A stretch of DNA of 64,000 bases, taken from NCBI GenBank assembly GCA_965116115.1, contig OZ220486.1:4278001-4342000 (forward strand), read 5' to 3'. This document shows, piece by piece, positions 35,245-44,467 of this stretch. Origin of the DNA: JAPOXR01 sp965116115 (GTDB lineage: Bacteria; Pseudomonadota; Alphaproteobacteria; Rhodobacterales; Rhodobacteraceae). The position numbers and the translations under genes are program-made. The notes below the pieces were generated by a model that was given only the letters and a program-made list of their open reading frames with translations, was not told the origin of the DNA and searched no databases. Every line of letters starts with the position of its first letter. Position 1 is the first letter of the stretch.

Positions 35245-35983
35245 CAGCAAGATCATGTCTTTGCTTCCGGCGGTCGACGCATCCGCCGACTGGTCAATTC
35301 TGCTTGACGATGTGACCGTGGAAAACCGCTCCCGGCAGATCATCCGCGGCGTGACCTGCAGGCTGTCGGCGCGGGGCATCAGCGTCATCATGGGCGAGAA
35401 CGGCGCTGGAAAATCCACGCTGCTCAAGACGATCGCCGGGCTGGTGATGCCTGCATCCGGGCATGTGCGGCTTCACCCCGCGGCAGCGGGACGGACCGCG
35501 ATGGTTTTCCAGAGACCGGTGCTGCTGCGGCGCAGCGCCCGCGCGAATCTCAGCCACGCTCTCAAAATCGCCGGCATCCGGCGCACCCGGCGCGGGAAAA
35601 GGATCGCGGCGCTGCTGGACATCTGCGGCCTGGCGGCGTTCGCCGGCCAGCCGGCGCGAAAACTGTCGGGCGGCGAACAGCAGCGGCTTCAGATGGCTCG
35701 CGCGATGGCATCCGATCCGAAACTTCTGCTGATGGACGAACCGACCGCCAATCTGGATCCGCGGTCAGTTCTTGCTCTTGAAGACCTCATCCGCGCGGCG
35801 AGCCGGTCAGGCGTCAAGGTCGTGCTTGTCACTCACAATGTAGCGCAGGCAAAGAGGCTCGCCGACGAGGCGCTGTTCCTCACGCAGGGCCGGCTCGCGG
35901 AACGCGGCGACTCGTCTGAACTGTTCACGCATCCAAAGTCAGCGGCCTTCCGCGATTACATGGATGGGACACTTCCGGCCTGA
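35237..35983 (+). CDS. tupC: Tungstate ABC transporter ATPase
   Basis: 248 residues with all ABC motifs: Walker A GENGAGKSTLLK, Q-loop MVFQRPVLLR, signature KLSGGEQQRLQMARA, Walker B LLLMDEPTANLDP and the switch His in VLVTHNVAQ. It energises the TupB permease. It overlaps tupB by eight bases and shares one base with the tupA start (TGATG), so the operon is tightly coupled. Confidence 0.92.
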   Translation: MPDSKIMSLLPAVDASADWSILLDDVTVENRSRQIIRGVTCRLSARGISVIMGENGAGKSTLLKTIAGLVMPASGHVRLHPAAAGRTAMVFQRPVLLRRSARANLSHALKIAGIRRTRRGKRIAALLDICGLAAFAGQPARKLSGGEQQRLQMARAMASDPKLLLMDEPTANLDPRSVLALEDLIRAASRSGVKVVLVTHNVAQAKRLADEALFLTQGRLAERGDSSELFTHPKSAAFRDYMDGTLPA

Positions 35984-36786
35984 TGCGGCGCGCCGGCCTT
36001 TCCCTGCTGACTGCGCTCTGCGGATTTGCCGCGGAGGCGGAAAGCAGCCGCATCATCCTCCAATCTACCACCTCGGCGCAGAATTCCGGACTCTATGATG
36101 CGATACTTCCGCAATTCACCGCGGAGTCGGGAATTGACGTCCGGGTGGTGGCGGTTGGATCAGGCCAAGCGCTGCGCCAAGCGTCGGACTGCAACGGCGA
36201 AGCCGTGATCGTGCATGATCCTGCGGCTGAAAAAGCTTTCCTGGACGCCGGTTTCGCAAGCCGGCGGTTCGATTTGATGCGCAATGACTTCGTCATTGTC
36301 GGACCGGAAAAAGATCCGGCGGAAATCGCTGTCGCCGGTTCCGCGGCGGAAGCGTTCGCGCGCATCGCCGCGGGCAGACACCCTTTCGTTTCCCGCGGCG
36401 ATGACAGCGGCACCCACAGCCGCGAGACAGAGATTTGGAGTCAGGCCGGAATCGTGCCGCAGGGATCGTGGCTCCGGGAAACCGGCGCCGGAATGGGCGC
36501 CACGCTGAACATCGCCGCGGGAATGGACGCTTACACACTGACGGACCGTGCGACTTGGATCCGGTTCGGCAACAAACTCAACCACGAAATCCACTTTGAA
36601 GGAGGAGACGATCTGCTCAATCTTTATTCGGTCATGGTCGTGGACGCTGCGCGCTGCCGCGGAATCAACTCCGCCGGCGCACGGATATTTCTGAATTGGC
36701 TTCTTTCAGAAGCCGGGCAAAAGGCGATCGGAGCCTTTTCCGTGAACGGGATGCAGCTGTTTGAGCCTGTCGCACCGCCGCGGTGA
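35983..36786 (+). CDS. tupA: Tungstate-binding periplasmic protein
   Basis: 267 residues with an N-terminal signal peptide (MRRAGLSLLTALCGFAAEAE). The ligand-binding signature of TupA, ILQSTTSAQNSGLYDAILPQ, is present near the start of the mature protein, followed by HDPAAEKAFLDAGF, RNDFVIVGPEKDPA and VSRGDDSGTHSRETEIW. It captures tungstate, or molybdate less tightly, for the TupBC importer. Its stop is 37 bases from the end of the convergent molybdenum-hydroxylase cluster, a possible user of the metal. Confidence 0.92.
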   Translation: MRRAGLSLLTALCGFAAEAESSRIILQSTTSAQNSGLYDAILPQFTAESGIDVRVVAVGSGQALRQASDCNGEAVIVHDPAAEKAFLDAGFASRRFDLMRNDFVIVGPEKDPAEIAVAGSAAEAFARIAAGRHPFVSRGDDSGTHSRETEIWSQAGIVPQGSWLRETGAGMGATLNIAAGMDAYTLTDRATWIRFGNKLNHEIHFEGGDDLLNLYSVMVVDAARCRGINSAGARIFLNWLLSEAGQKAIGAFSVNGMQLFEPVAPPR

Positions 36787-36822
36787 GACGGCGGGCCCGC
36801 GGAGCCCGCCCGCTGACTGCGT

Positions 36823-37614
36823 TCAGGCCGCAGCCTCCGCCGCCCTGCCGGCGAGAACCTTGACAAGGTTGGCGCGGTATCTTGGCGAGCCGTGAACATC
36901 TTCGATCATTCCGTCCGGCGAAACTTCCAACGCCGACAGGGCCGCCCTGCTGCAGTCCGCTGACAGCGCGGCTTCCGCCTCGCGCCACCGGTAGACTCCT
37001 CCCTCGGATGCGCCCGTGACCGCGACCCGGACCGGACCGCCGGCGCTGCCGGCCACGAACACGCCGACCAGAGCGAACCGCGAAGCGGGCTGCTCGAATT
37101 TCTGGTAATCGGCGCGGTCGGGGATCGGGAAACGCGCCTCGACGATCAGCTCGCCGTGTTCCAGCGCGGTCTCGAACATGCCTCGGAAGAAGTCATCGGC
37201 CGGGATGGATCTGCGGTCGGTGACGATCACCGCGCCGCTTGCCAGTGCGGCTGCGGGATAACAGGCGGACGGGTCGTTGTTGGCGAGGCTGCCGCCCAGA
37301 GTCCCGCGGTTCCGCACCGCCGGATCGCCGATGTTCCCGGCGAGCGACGCCAGAGCCGGATAACTGGATGCGGCGCCGGAAGCCACATCGGCATGGCAGG
37401 TCGATGCGCCGACAATCAGTTCGCCGCCGGCAGCGGAAACGCCGCTCATCCCCTCCACGCCGGTCAATGACACCAGCACCGCAGGCGCCGCGAGGCGGTT
37501 CTTCATGGTCGGGATAAGCGTCTGGCCGCCGGCGATCGCCTGCGCGTCCTCCCGGGCGAGCGCCGCGGCCGCGGCCGGCACGGTGGCCGGCTGTTCAATC
37601 ATGAAATCATACAT
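36823..37614 (-). CDS. coxM: Molybdenum hydroxylase FAD subunit (CoxM type)
   Basis: 263 residues. FAD motifs are AIAGGQTLIP near residue 28-37 (AGGxS/T) and RNRGTLGGSLANNDPSA near residue 100-115 (TxGGxxxxxDP). It carries electrons from the iron-sulfur subunit to the acceptor. It is the third gene in the S-L-M order, which marks form II, 'CO dehydrogenase-like' enzymes. It starts 65 bases after the large subunit behind GAGGAAT. Confidence 0.9.
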   Translation of the reverse strand: MYDFMIEQPATVPAAAAALAREDAQAIAGGQTLIPTMKNRLAAPAVLVSLTGVEGMSGVSAAGGELIVGASTCHADVASGAASSYPALASLAGNIGDPAVRNRGTLGGSLANNDPSACYPAAALASGAVIVTDRRSIPADDFFRGMFETALEHGELIVEARFPIPDRADYQKFEQPASRFALVGVFVAGSAGGPVRVAVTGASEGGVYRWREAEAALSADCSRAALSALEVSPDGMIEDVHGSPRYRANLVKVLAGRAAEAAA

Positions 37615-37678
37615 TGATATTCCTCCTCAGATGCCGCCGGCCCGGCTTCGCGCCGGGCGCGGGCCGGCCTGCGCTGAA

Positions 37679-40045
37679 TCACGCGTTGATCGCCTCCCAG
37701 ACCCGAGACGGACTCACCGGCATGTCGATATGATCCACTTGATATCCGCCGCGCGACAATGCGTCGATCACGGCATTCACGACCGCCGGCGGCGAGCCGA
37801 TGGCTCCCGCTTCTCCGCATCCCTTCACGCCCAGCGGATTGTGCGTGCACGGCGTCCTGCAGGAATGGTCGACCACGATCGGCGGCAGATCATCGGCGCG
37901 CGGCATGGCATAATCCATATAGGATCCGGTCAGCATCTGGCCGTCGGAGTCATAGGCGGCGGATTCCAGCATGGCTTGGCCGACGCCCTGCGCGATGCCG
38001 CCGTGCACCTGTCCGTCCACGACCATGGGATTGATGATATTGCCGAAATCGTCGGCTGCGGAAAAGGCGCGGATATCCACCTTGCCGGTTTCCGGGTCGA
38101 CCTCGACTTCGCACGCATAGGCGCCCGCCGGGAACGTGAAATTCGCCGGATCGTAAAACGCCGTCTCCTCCAGCCCCGGTTCCAGTTCCGCCAGCGGATA
38201 GTTGTGCGGAACATAGGCCGAAAGGCAGACATCGCCCCACGCGACCTCCTTGTCGGTGCCCGCCACTCTGAAGACGCCGCCGGTGAATTCGACGTCGTCC
38301 GCTGACGCTTCCATCAGATGGGCCGCGATCTTCTTCGCCTTGGCGATGATCTTCTCTGTGGCTCTGAGCATCGCGGAACCGCCGACCGCAATGGACCGGG
38401 ATCCGTAGGTTCCCATGCCCATCGGCGCGCTTGAAGTGTCGCCATGCTGGATATGGACTTGATCTTCGGCGATCCCCAGCATGTCAGCGACAACCTGCGG
38501 AAAGGTCGTCTCATGGCTCTGGCCGTGCGAATGGCAACCCGTCATCACCGTCACCGAACCGGTCGCGTTCACGCGGACAGTCGCGCTCTCGTAAAGCCCC
38601 GCTCTCGCCCCGAGCTGTCCCACAAGATTGGACGGCGCGATCCCGCAGGCTTCAATGTAGCAGTTCACGCCCAGTCCGCGCAGCTTGCCGTCAGCCCGGG
38701 ACCGCTCCGCGCGGGCTTCGAATCCCTTCAGATCGGCGATCTCTTCCAGCTTGTCCATGGTGGCGTGGTAATCGCCCGTGTCATATTCGAGAGCCACCGG
38801 AGTCGCGTAAGGGAACTGTTCCGCGGATATGAAATTGCGGCGGCGGATTTCCACCGGATCGATGCCGAGTTCGCGGGCCGCCTTGTCGATCACTCTCTCC
38901 AGCTGGTAAGTCGCTTCGGGCCGCCCGGCCCCGCGGTAGGCGTCAACCGGAACCGTATTGGTGAACACCGCTTTGACATTCACATAGATCAGCGGCGTGG
39001 TGTAGTTCCCGGCCATGAGGGTTCCGTGCAGCCAAGTCGGAACCGAGGTTGAAAACGTCGACAGATACGCGCCCATATTGGCAAGCGTCGACGTTCTGAC
39101 CGCGATGAAACGACCGTCTTCAGCCAAGGCCAGCTCAATGGCGGTCACATGGTCGCGTCCGTGCGCGTCCGTGACGAACGACTCCGAGCGGCTGGCCGTC
39201 CACTTCACAGCCCGCCTCAGCTGACGCGACGCGAAAGTGCAGAACGCTTCTTCCGCGTAATGAAAGATTTTGGACCCGAAGCCGCCGCCCACATCCGGCG
39301 CCACGACCCGCAGTTTGTGTTCCGGAATGCCGAGCACGAAAGCTCCCATCAGCAGCCGGATCACATGCGGGTTCTGCGATGTCGTATACAATGTCGATTC
39401 ATCGTTCGAAGCGTTATAGTCGCCCACCGCGACGCGCGGCTCCATGGCATTCGGAACCAGTCTGTTATTGGTCAGTTCAAGCCGGGTGACATGCGGCGCG
39501 TTCCTGATCGCCGCGTCCACCTTTTCTTTGTTGTCTTCGACGAAGCCCCAGTCGTAGCAGAGATTCGTTTCCAGTTCGTCATGCACCAGTGGGCCGCCTT
39601 TCAGAGCGGCCCGCATGTCGACCACCGCCGGCAGTTCCTCGATCTCCAACTCGATCGCTTCGGCCGCGTCGCGGGCCTGCGCCGCCGTTTCCGCGACGAC
39701 CGCCGCGATCGGATCGCCCACATGGCGCACCTTGCCGCGGGCAAGCACCGGATGCCCCGGCTCTTTCATCGGCTCTCCGTGGCGGTCGGTCACCTGCCAG
39801 CCGCAGGGCAGCCCGCCGACGCCTTCGAAATCGGCGCCGGTGAACACCCGCAAGACGCCGGGACTCGCCTCCGCCGCCCCGGCGTTGACCGACTTCAGAA
39901 TTCCATGCGCCACTTCCGAGCGCAGAAAATGCACGTAAGCCTGTCCGTATATGTTGATGTCATCCGTGTAGCGCCCGTTTCCTGTCAGAAACCGCGCGTC
40001 TTCCCGGCGTTTTGAACTCGCGCCGATGCCAGAATTCTTCGACAT
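37679..40045 (-). CDS. coxL: Molybdenum hydroxylase large subunit, form II CoxL-like
   Basis: 788 residues, full length. The active-site loop reads VDAYRGAGRPEATYQLERV near residues 365-383, the AYRGAGR signature of form II, not the AYRCSFR of true CO dehydrogenase. Molybdopterin-cytosine-dinucleotide segments GGGFGSK, GCHSHGQSH and GVKGCGEAGAIGSPPAVVNA are all present. Substrate is unknown: a purine, aldehyde or aromatic N-heterocycle is as likely as CO. Accessory genes coxD, coxE and xdhC lie upstream. Confidence 0.92.
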   Translation of the reverse strand: MSKNSGIGASSKRREDARFLTGNGRYTDDINIYGQAYVHFLRSEVAHGILKSVNAGAAEASPGVLRVFTGADFEGVGGLPCGWQVTDRHGEPMKEPGHPVLARGKVRHVGDPIAAVVAETAAQARDAAEAIELEIEELPAVVDMRAALKGGPLVHDELETNLCYDWGFVEDNKEKVDAAIRNAPHVTRLELTNNRLVPNAMEPRVAVGDYNASNDESTLYTTSQNPHVIRLLMGAFVLGIPEHKLRVVAPDVGGGFGSKIFHYAEEAFCTFASRQLRRAVKWTASRSESFVTDAHGRDHVTAIELALAEDGRFIAVRTSTLANMGAYLSTFSTSVPTWLHGTLMAGNYTTPLIYVNVKAVFTNTVPVDAYRGAGRPEATYQLERVIDKAARELGIDPVEIRRRNFISAEQFPYATPVALEYDTGDYHATMDKLEEIADLKGFEARAERSRADGKLRGLGVNCYIEACGIAPSNLVGQLGARAGLYESATVRVNATGSVTVMTGCHSHGQSHETTFPQVVADMLGIAEDQVHIQHGDTSSAPMGMGTYGSRSIAVGGSAMLRATEKIIAKAKKIAAHLMEASADDVEFTGGVFRVAGTDKEVAWGDVCLSAYVPHNYPLAELEPGLEETAFYDPANFTFPAGAYACEVEVDPETGKVDIRAFSAADDFGNIINPMVVDGQVHGGIAQGVGQAMLESAAYDSDGQMLTGSYMDYAMPRADDLPPIVVDHSCRTPCTHNPLGVKGCGEAGAIGSPPAVVNAVIDALSRGGYQVDHIDMPVSPSRVWEAINA

Positions 40046-40093
40046 GCCCGTCTCCCTCCTGAATCTCAGTGTGAATCTCTCCGCCGCCGGATT

Positions 40094-40570
40094 TCAGGCG
40101 GCGGCCCGCATCGCGCCCGCGGCTGCCTGAACGGCTTTGACAATGTTATGATAGCCCGTGCAGCGGCAGAGATTGCCTTCCAGATATTCCCTGATTTCGG
40201 CTTCCGTCGGATCGGGGTTGTCTTTCAGCAAGGCTGACGCCGACATCACCATGCCGGGCGTGCAGAACCCGCACTGCAGGCCGTGATGATCCTGAAACGC
40301 CTGCTGAATCACGCCGAGCGATCCGTCGGCGTTGGCCATGCCTTCGATGGTCACGACGTCCGCTCCTTGGGCCTCCCAGGCGAACATGGCGCAGGATTTG
40401 ATGGCCTTGCCGTCCGCATGCACGACGCAGGATCCGCACTGGCTGGTGTCGCATCCCACATGGGTGCCGGTCAACCGCAGGTTTTCGCGCAGAAAGTCCG
40501 ACAGCAGCGTCCGTCCTTCAACGCTGCCGGACGCTTGACGGCCGTTGACGGTCATGCTGATCTGAATCAT
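40094..40570 (-). CDS. coxS: Molybdenum hydroxylase 2Fe-2S subunit (CoxS type)
   Basis: 158 residues from ATG 40570, chosen because GGAGGGA lies seven bases ahead; an upstream in-frame ATG at 40615 lacks this. The plant-type cluster is bound by GCDTSQCGSCVV plus a later Cys; the second cluster by LQCGFCTPGMVMSA and NLCRCTGYHNI. All eight cysteines are present. It is the first gene of the S-L-M operon. Confidence 0.93.
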   Translation of the reverse strand: MIQISMTVNGRQASGSVEGRTLLSDFLRENLRLTGTHVGCDTSQCGSCVVHADGKAIKSCAMFAWEAQGADVVTIEGMANADGSLGVIQQAFQDHHGLQCGFCTPGMVMSASALLKDNPDPTEAEIREYLEGNLCRCTGYHNIVKAVQAAAGAMRAAA

Positions 40571-40636
40571 TGATTCCCTCCTCTGACAGTCCTTCAGGAC
40601 TCCACAATAAATCATGCCGCTGAAACTGCAAACATG

Positions 40637-42145
40637 TCAGCGCGAATTCTCCGCCGCATCGTGCAGCCGGATTTCCGCGGTGAATTCCCCGGCGGCGGCG
40701 GCCACCGAGGCCGCGCCGCCGAAATCCGGCAGTTCGGCAAGCGATTCGAAGAACCGCCGCCCGAACAGAACCGGAGGCCTCTGACGGCCGTCCGCTTGGG
40801 CGAACCGGCAGATCTCCCTTCCGTCCGCGGGGCTGAATGCGGCGATCAGCCGGTCGATCTGATCCGACGTCACGGCCGGACCGTCGGAAGGCAGCAGCAG
40901 AACGGCGTCAGCCGATGAATCAACCGCGCCGACGGCGGCGCGGATAAATCCAGAACGGCCGCAGCCGCCGGGAACTGAAACCGCGGACACGCCGGGAAAC
41001 TCCGCGGCCAGCCGGGAATCATGGCCGCGGGCCGAGACGGTCCGCACCCGGTCCGCGCGGCTGCGCACCGCAGCTTTGAGCATCCGCCGCAGCGAATCCC
41101 GGCCGCCTGAGCCGATCACCGCGGCTTCAATGAACGGACGGGCGGCGGAAACGGCGGCGGATCTTGAATGCGGCCGGGTCGGAATTTCCTTCAGCAGCCC
41201 GCCCGTTCCCATGGCCGCGATGTCCTGGCTGCCGATGCTGACCCCGCAGGCCGTTCTCTCCAACACCCAGTCCGCGCCGTTCAGGGCCGGCGAACGGGCG
41301 CAGCCCGGCAGACCGATCACCGGACGCCCCGAAATCTCGCCGAGAAACAGCAAATTGCCCGGATCGACAGGCATGCCGAACCTGAGCAGCCGCCCGCCCG
41401 CCATGCGGAGCGCGGACGGGCCGACATCTTCGGGATCGGACGTCGCCGACCCGGTGAGAAGCAGGACCATGCCGCCTGAACTCTCCCTGATGGCCTGCCC
41501 GACCGAACCGGCCTCGTGCGGCACCGAACGCGTCTCCTCCAGCCGTATTCCGAACGCGCCAAGCCTTGCCAGAACAGATCTTCGGCCTTTTTCGGCAAGA
41601 TGTTCCGGCTGGCCGGCGGAACGTGTCAGGATCAGGCTGGCGGATTCGTGCACAGGCCGGCGCAGCCTGAGCGCGCCTGAAGCCGCCGCCGCCGCCGCCG
41701 CGACCCTGTCTTCGGCGACCGCGTACGTGATGACTTTGACCGTCGCCACCATGGAACGCGGCGCGACGCGCTCATACCGGGGAAGCGTCGCCAAGGTGAT
41801 TCTCTCGTCCGCGCTGTTGAGCCGGAACACGCGGCCGGAATCGATTTCCACGATTCCGGCCTTGTCCGCATGGACATTGACGCGGCCTGCGAACGGAGCC
41901 GTGCACGTCAGTCCGTCAGATCCGGAAATCAGCGCCTCCGCGATCCGACGCGCCGCCTCGTCTTCCCCCAGATCATGCGGCTCAAGAGCCGCGACAGTGA
42001 CCGTTCGGCAACCGGACAGCCGGAGGATCCGGATATCGTCCGCGGACAGACAGAGACCCTTCTTCAGCCGTTTGCCACCGATCTTCATGGAATGCGCAAG
42101 AATGCATCCCGCGGATTCTTCGACCGGCACGGGGCCGAACTTCAT
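40637..42145 (-). CDS. Molybdopterin-binding (MoeA-like) and cytidylyltransferase-like fusion protein
   Basis: 502 residues. Residues 1-340 follow the MoeA-like molybdopterin-binding half (KFGPVPVEESAGCILAHSMK, LLLTGSATSDPEDVGPSALR, LPGCARSPALNGADWVLER). Residues 345-502 follow the MobA/MocA half, which should attach CMP to the cofactor, but the nucleotide loop LAAGxSxRMGxxNK is missing: the sequence runs ARPFIEAAVIGSGGRDSLRR. The usual C-terminal D-x-D-T-P segment is also absent. The transferase half may thus be inactive. The start overlaps the xdhC stop by four bases. Confidence 0.85.
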   Translation of the reverse strand: MKFGPVPVEESAGCILAHSMKIGGKRLKKGLCLSADDIRILRLSGCRTVTVAALEPHDLGEDEAARRIAEALISGSDGLTCTAPFAGRVNVHADKAGIVEIDSGRVFRLNSADERITLATLPRYERVAPRSMVATVKVITYAVAEDRVAAAAAAASGALRLRRPVHESASLILTRSAGQPEHLAEKGRRSVLARLGAFGIRLEETRSVPHEAGSVGQAIRESSGGMVLLLTGSATSDPEDVGPSALRMAGGRLLRFGMPVDPGNLLFLGEISGRPVIGLPGCARSPALNGADWVLERTACGVSIGSQDIAAMGTGGLLKEIPTRPHSRSAAVSAARPFIEAAVIGSGGRDSLRRMLKAAVRSRADRVRTVSARGHDSRLAAEFPGVSAVSVPGGCGRSGFIRAAVGAVDSSADAVLLLPSDGPAVTSDQIDRLIAAFSPADGREICRFAQADGRQRPPVLFGRRFFESLAELPDFGGAASVAAAAGEFTAEIRLHDAAENSR

Positions 42146-43146
42146 GCCGCCGCCTCCGGTCTGCGCAGGGACTCGGTCACTTCCGCCAAGATGGCAACAG
42201 CGATTTCAGACGGCGTTGCCGCGCCGATATCCAGACCGACCGGCGCGTGAAGCCGGTCAAGGTCTGATTCGCCCACTCCTTCCCGCGCAAGGCGCACGCG
42301 GCGTCCGGCATGGGTGCGGACAGAGCCGAGGCACCCGATGTAGAACGCTTCCGTCGGCAGCGCCGCGAGAATCGCCGCATCATCAATCTTGGGATCGTGC
42401 GTCAAAGTCACCACCGCCGTCCGCGTGTCCGGGCTCAGCGAAGGAATCACTTCGTCAGGCCACTCCGGCAGTATGGTCTCTCCGGGAAACCGCTCGCTTG
42501 ACGCAAACGCCGATCTGGGATCGACCAGAACCGGATCATATCCGGCCAAGCGTGCCATCTTCATCAGCGGCTGCGCGATATGGACTCCGCCGACGACGAT
42601 CAGGCGCAGCGGCGGATTGTGAACACCCACGAACCACTGGCCTTCCATTCCCGAACGATCCGCGGCTAGCCGCCGCGAGACAGCAGGGTCCAATTGCGGA
42701 TCGCCGGCGGCGGCGAGCCGTCTCTCCCAAGTCCTGATATTGACGCAGAACGCCGCCGGCGAACGCTGTGAGCGGATTTTCGTCAGACGCGCCAGAAGAT
42801 CTCCAGGAATACCGGCCCCGGCGCCGATCGGCTCCAGCAGCACGCGGATCCGCCCGCCGCAGGCAAGGCCCGCGGAAAACGCTTCATCGTCCGAAACTCC
42901 GAATTCAAGCAGTTTGGGCCGGCCGGACGCCAGCGCGTCAGCCGCTTCGGCGATCACGGCGCCTTCAACGCAGCCGCCTGACACCGAGCCCGCCATGCGG
43001 CCGTCCGCGGCGACCGCGAGCTGGCTGCCGGCCGGACGCGGCGCGGATCCCCATGTCTCCAGCACAGTGGCCAGAGCGGCGCCGCCGCTCCGGTGCCAGC
43101 CGAGAGCGGTTTCCGGGATGTCGTCGCCCCGCGCGCGGCCGGTCAT
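42142..43146 (-). CDS. xdhC: XdhC/CoxF family cofactor-insertion protein
   Basis: 334 residues. N-terminal XdhC domain: LATVLETWGSAPRPAGSQLA and GSVSGGCVEGAVIAEA with its conserved Cys; the Rossmann-type C-terminal part reads RLIVVGGVHIAQPLMKMARL and VVTLTHDPKIDDAAI, with FYIGCLGSVRTHAGR. These proteins bind molybdenum cofactor and hand the sulfurated form to xanthine dehydrogenase or CODH-type enzymes. It lies between coxE and the cofactor fusion gene, two bases from the former. Confidence 0.92.
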   Translation of the reverse strand: MTGRARGDDIPETALGWHRSGGAALATVLETWGSAPRPAGSQLAVAADGRMAGSVSGGCVEGAVIAEAADALASGRPKLLEFGVSDDEAFSAGLACGGRIRVLLEPIGAGAGIPGDLLARLTKIRSQRSPAAFCVNIRTWERRLAAAGDPQLDPAVSRRLAADRSGMEGQWFVGVHNPPLRLIVVGGVHIAQPLMKMARLAGYDPVLVDPRSAFASSERFPGETILPEWPDEVIPSLSPDTRTAVVTLTHDPKIDDAAILAALPTEAFYIGCLGSVRTHAGRRVRLAREGVGESDLDRLHAPVGLDIGAATPSEIAVAILAEVTESLRRPEAAA

Positions 43147-43147
43147 T

Positions 43148-44467
43148 TCACGCTCCGCCGGCGGCCGGCATAACGGTTCGGCCGTCTCTGAGCGCTGCCA
43201 TCAATCTCTGTTTCTCGCCGCTGTCGGCGGTCCGGCTGACGGCGGCGGCAAGCTCCGCCAAAGAGGCGATATTGTGAGCCGAACGGAAACAGTCGACATG
43301 CGGCAGCATTTCCCGCGCGCCGCGCGCCTTCGGCATGAACCCGCTCCACCTGAGCAGCGGATTGACCCAGATCAGCCGCCGCGACGACAGCCGCAGGCGG
43401 CGCATTTCCGGACCGAGCGAACCCGGCCGGCCGCCGTCGAGGCCGTCGGAAATCAGCAGGGTGACGGCACCCTGCCCCATGACCCGTCTTGACCAGTTGA
43501 CATTAAAATTCCGCAGACATTCCCCGATCCGCGTGCCGCCGTCCCAGTCGGGAGACTCCGCCGCGGCGGCGGCCAGCGCCGCATCCGCGTCGCGGCTGCG
43601 CAGATGGCGCGTGATATTGGTCAGCCTGGTGCCGAATGTGAAGGCGTGCACCCGGCTCCATCCGGCTCCCTTCCGGTTGGCGGCAGCATGCAGAAAACGC
43701 AGGATCGTCCGCGAATAGGCCGACATGCTGCCTGATATGTCGCACAGAACGACAAGGCACGGCCAGCGGATCCGGCAGTCCCTGCGGAGCAGCACCCGCA
43801 CTTCGCCCTGCGCCGATGCCGCCTTGCGCATGGTGGCGCGCCAGTCCGGGAACCGGCCGCAGGCAGCCATTCGCTTTCTCCGTGAGCGGATGGGAGGGAC
43901 GTCCAAGGCGAGATTCGCGATGATCCTTTCAGCTTCAGCCATTTCCTCACCGGTCATCTGTTCGAAATCAATCACCCGCAGTCTTTCGCGGAAAGCCGCG
44001 GTTCCGGAAGCGTCGATGCCGATGTCGAACTCTTCCGCAACGCCGCCGGACTCAGAGCCGGGCGGAGCCCGTTCGCCAAGCAGCGCGTCGGCGGCCCGCC
44101 GCGCCGCCGACGCGGCCGGCTGCTCCTGCCGGGTTCCCCTCACCATAGGCAAGAGCATCGCCATCATCCGCTCCAGAAACCTCGGGTCGCGCCAGTAAAG
44201 CCTGAAAATCTGCGCGAACACTTCGCTGTGCTCTTTCCGCGACACGAAACATGCCTGCAGAATCCAGAAGAAATCGTCGCGACTGGTGAATCCGGCTTCA
44301 GAAACCGCGCGCACCGCATCCAGCACCTGCCCCGGCCCTGCCGGCAGTCCGGCCCGCCTGAGAGCTCTTCCGAAATGAGCGATATTGTGAATGAGCCTGC
44401 CTTCAGCCGGGTCTCCGGACCGCCGAACCTGCGCCGAACCTGCGTCTTCCGTGCCGGCTTTCGTCAT
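43148..44467 (-). CDS. coxE: VWA-domain protein CoxE
   Basis: 439 residues. A von Willebrand A-like domain at the C-terminus has a complete MIDAS start, VVLCDISGSMSAYSRTILRF, near residue 246, a later LLISDGLDGG and GGTRIGECLRNFN. CoxE works with the MoxR-type ATPase CoxD to mature the molybdenum-copper or molybdenum site of CODH-like enzymes. The start shares one base with the coxD stop. The N-terminal half is the usual helical DUF58-like lead. Confidence 0.92.
   Translation of the reverse strand: MTKAGTEDAGSAQVRRSGDPAEGRLIHNIAHFGRALRRAGLPAGPGQVLDAVRAVSEAGFTSRDDFFWILQACFVSRKEHSEVFAQIFRLYWRDPRFLERMMAMLLPMVRGTRQEQPAASAARRAADALLGERAPPGSESGGVAEEFDIGIDASGTAAFRERLRVIDFEQMTGEEMAEAERIIANLALDVPPIRSRRKRMAACGRFPDWRATMRKAASAQGEVRVLLRRDCRIRWPCLVVLCDISGSMSAYSRTILRFLHAAANRKGAGWSRVHAFTFGTRLTNITRHLRSRDADAALAAAAAESPDWDGGTRIGECLRNFNVNWSRRVMGQGAVTLLISDGLDGGRPGSLGPEMRRLRLSSRRLIWVNPLLRWSGFMPKARGAREMLPHVDCFRSAHNIASLAELAAAVSRTADSGEKQRLMAALRDGRTVMPAAGGA

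Noticed and set aside
41076..42737. 553-codon plus-strand frame across the cofactor fusion and xdhC genes
   Set aside because: Serine/arginine-rich antisense frame; the minus-strand genes are recognisable and overlap each other in operon fashion.
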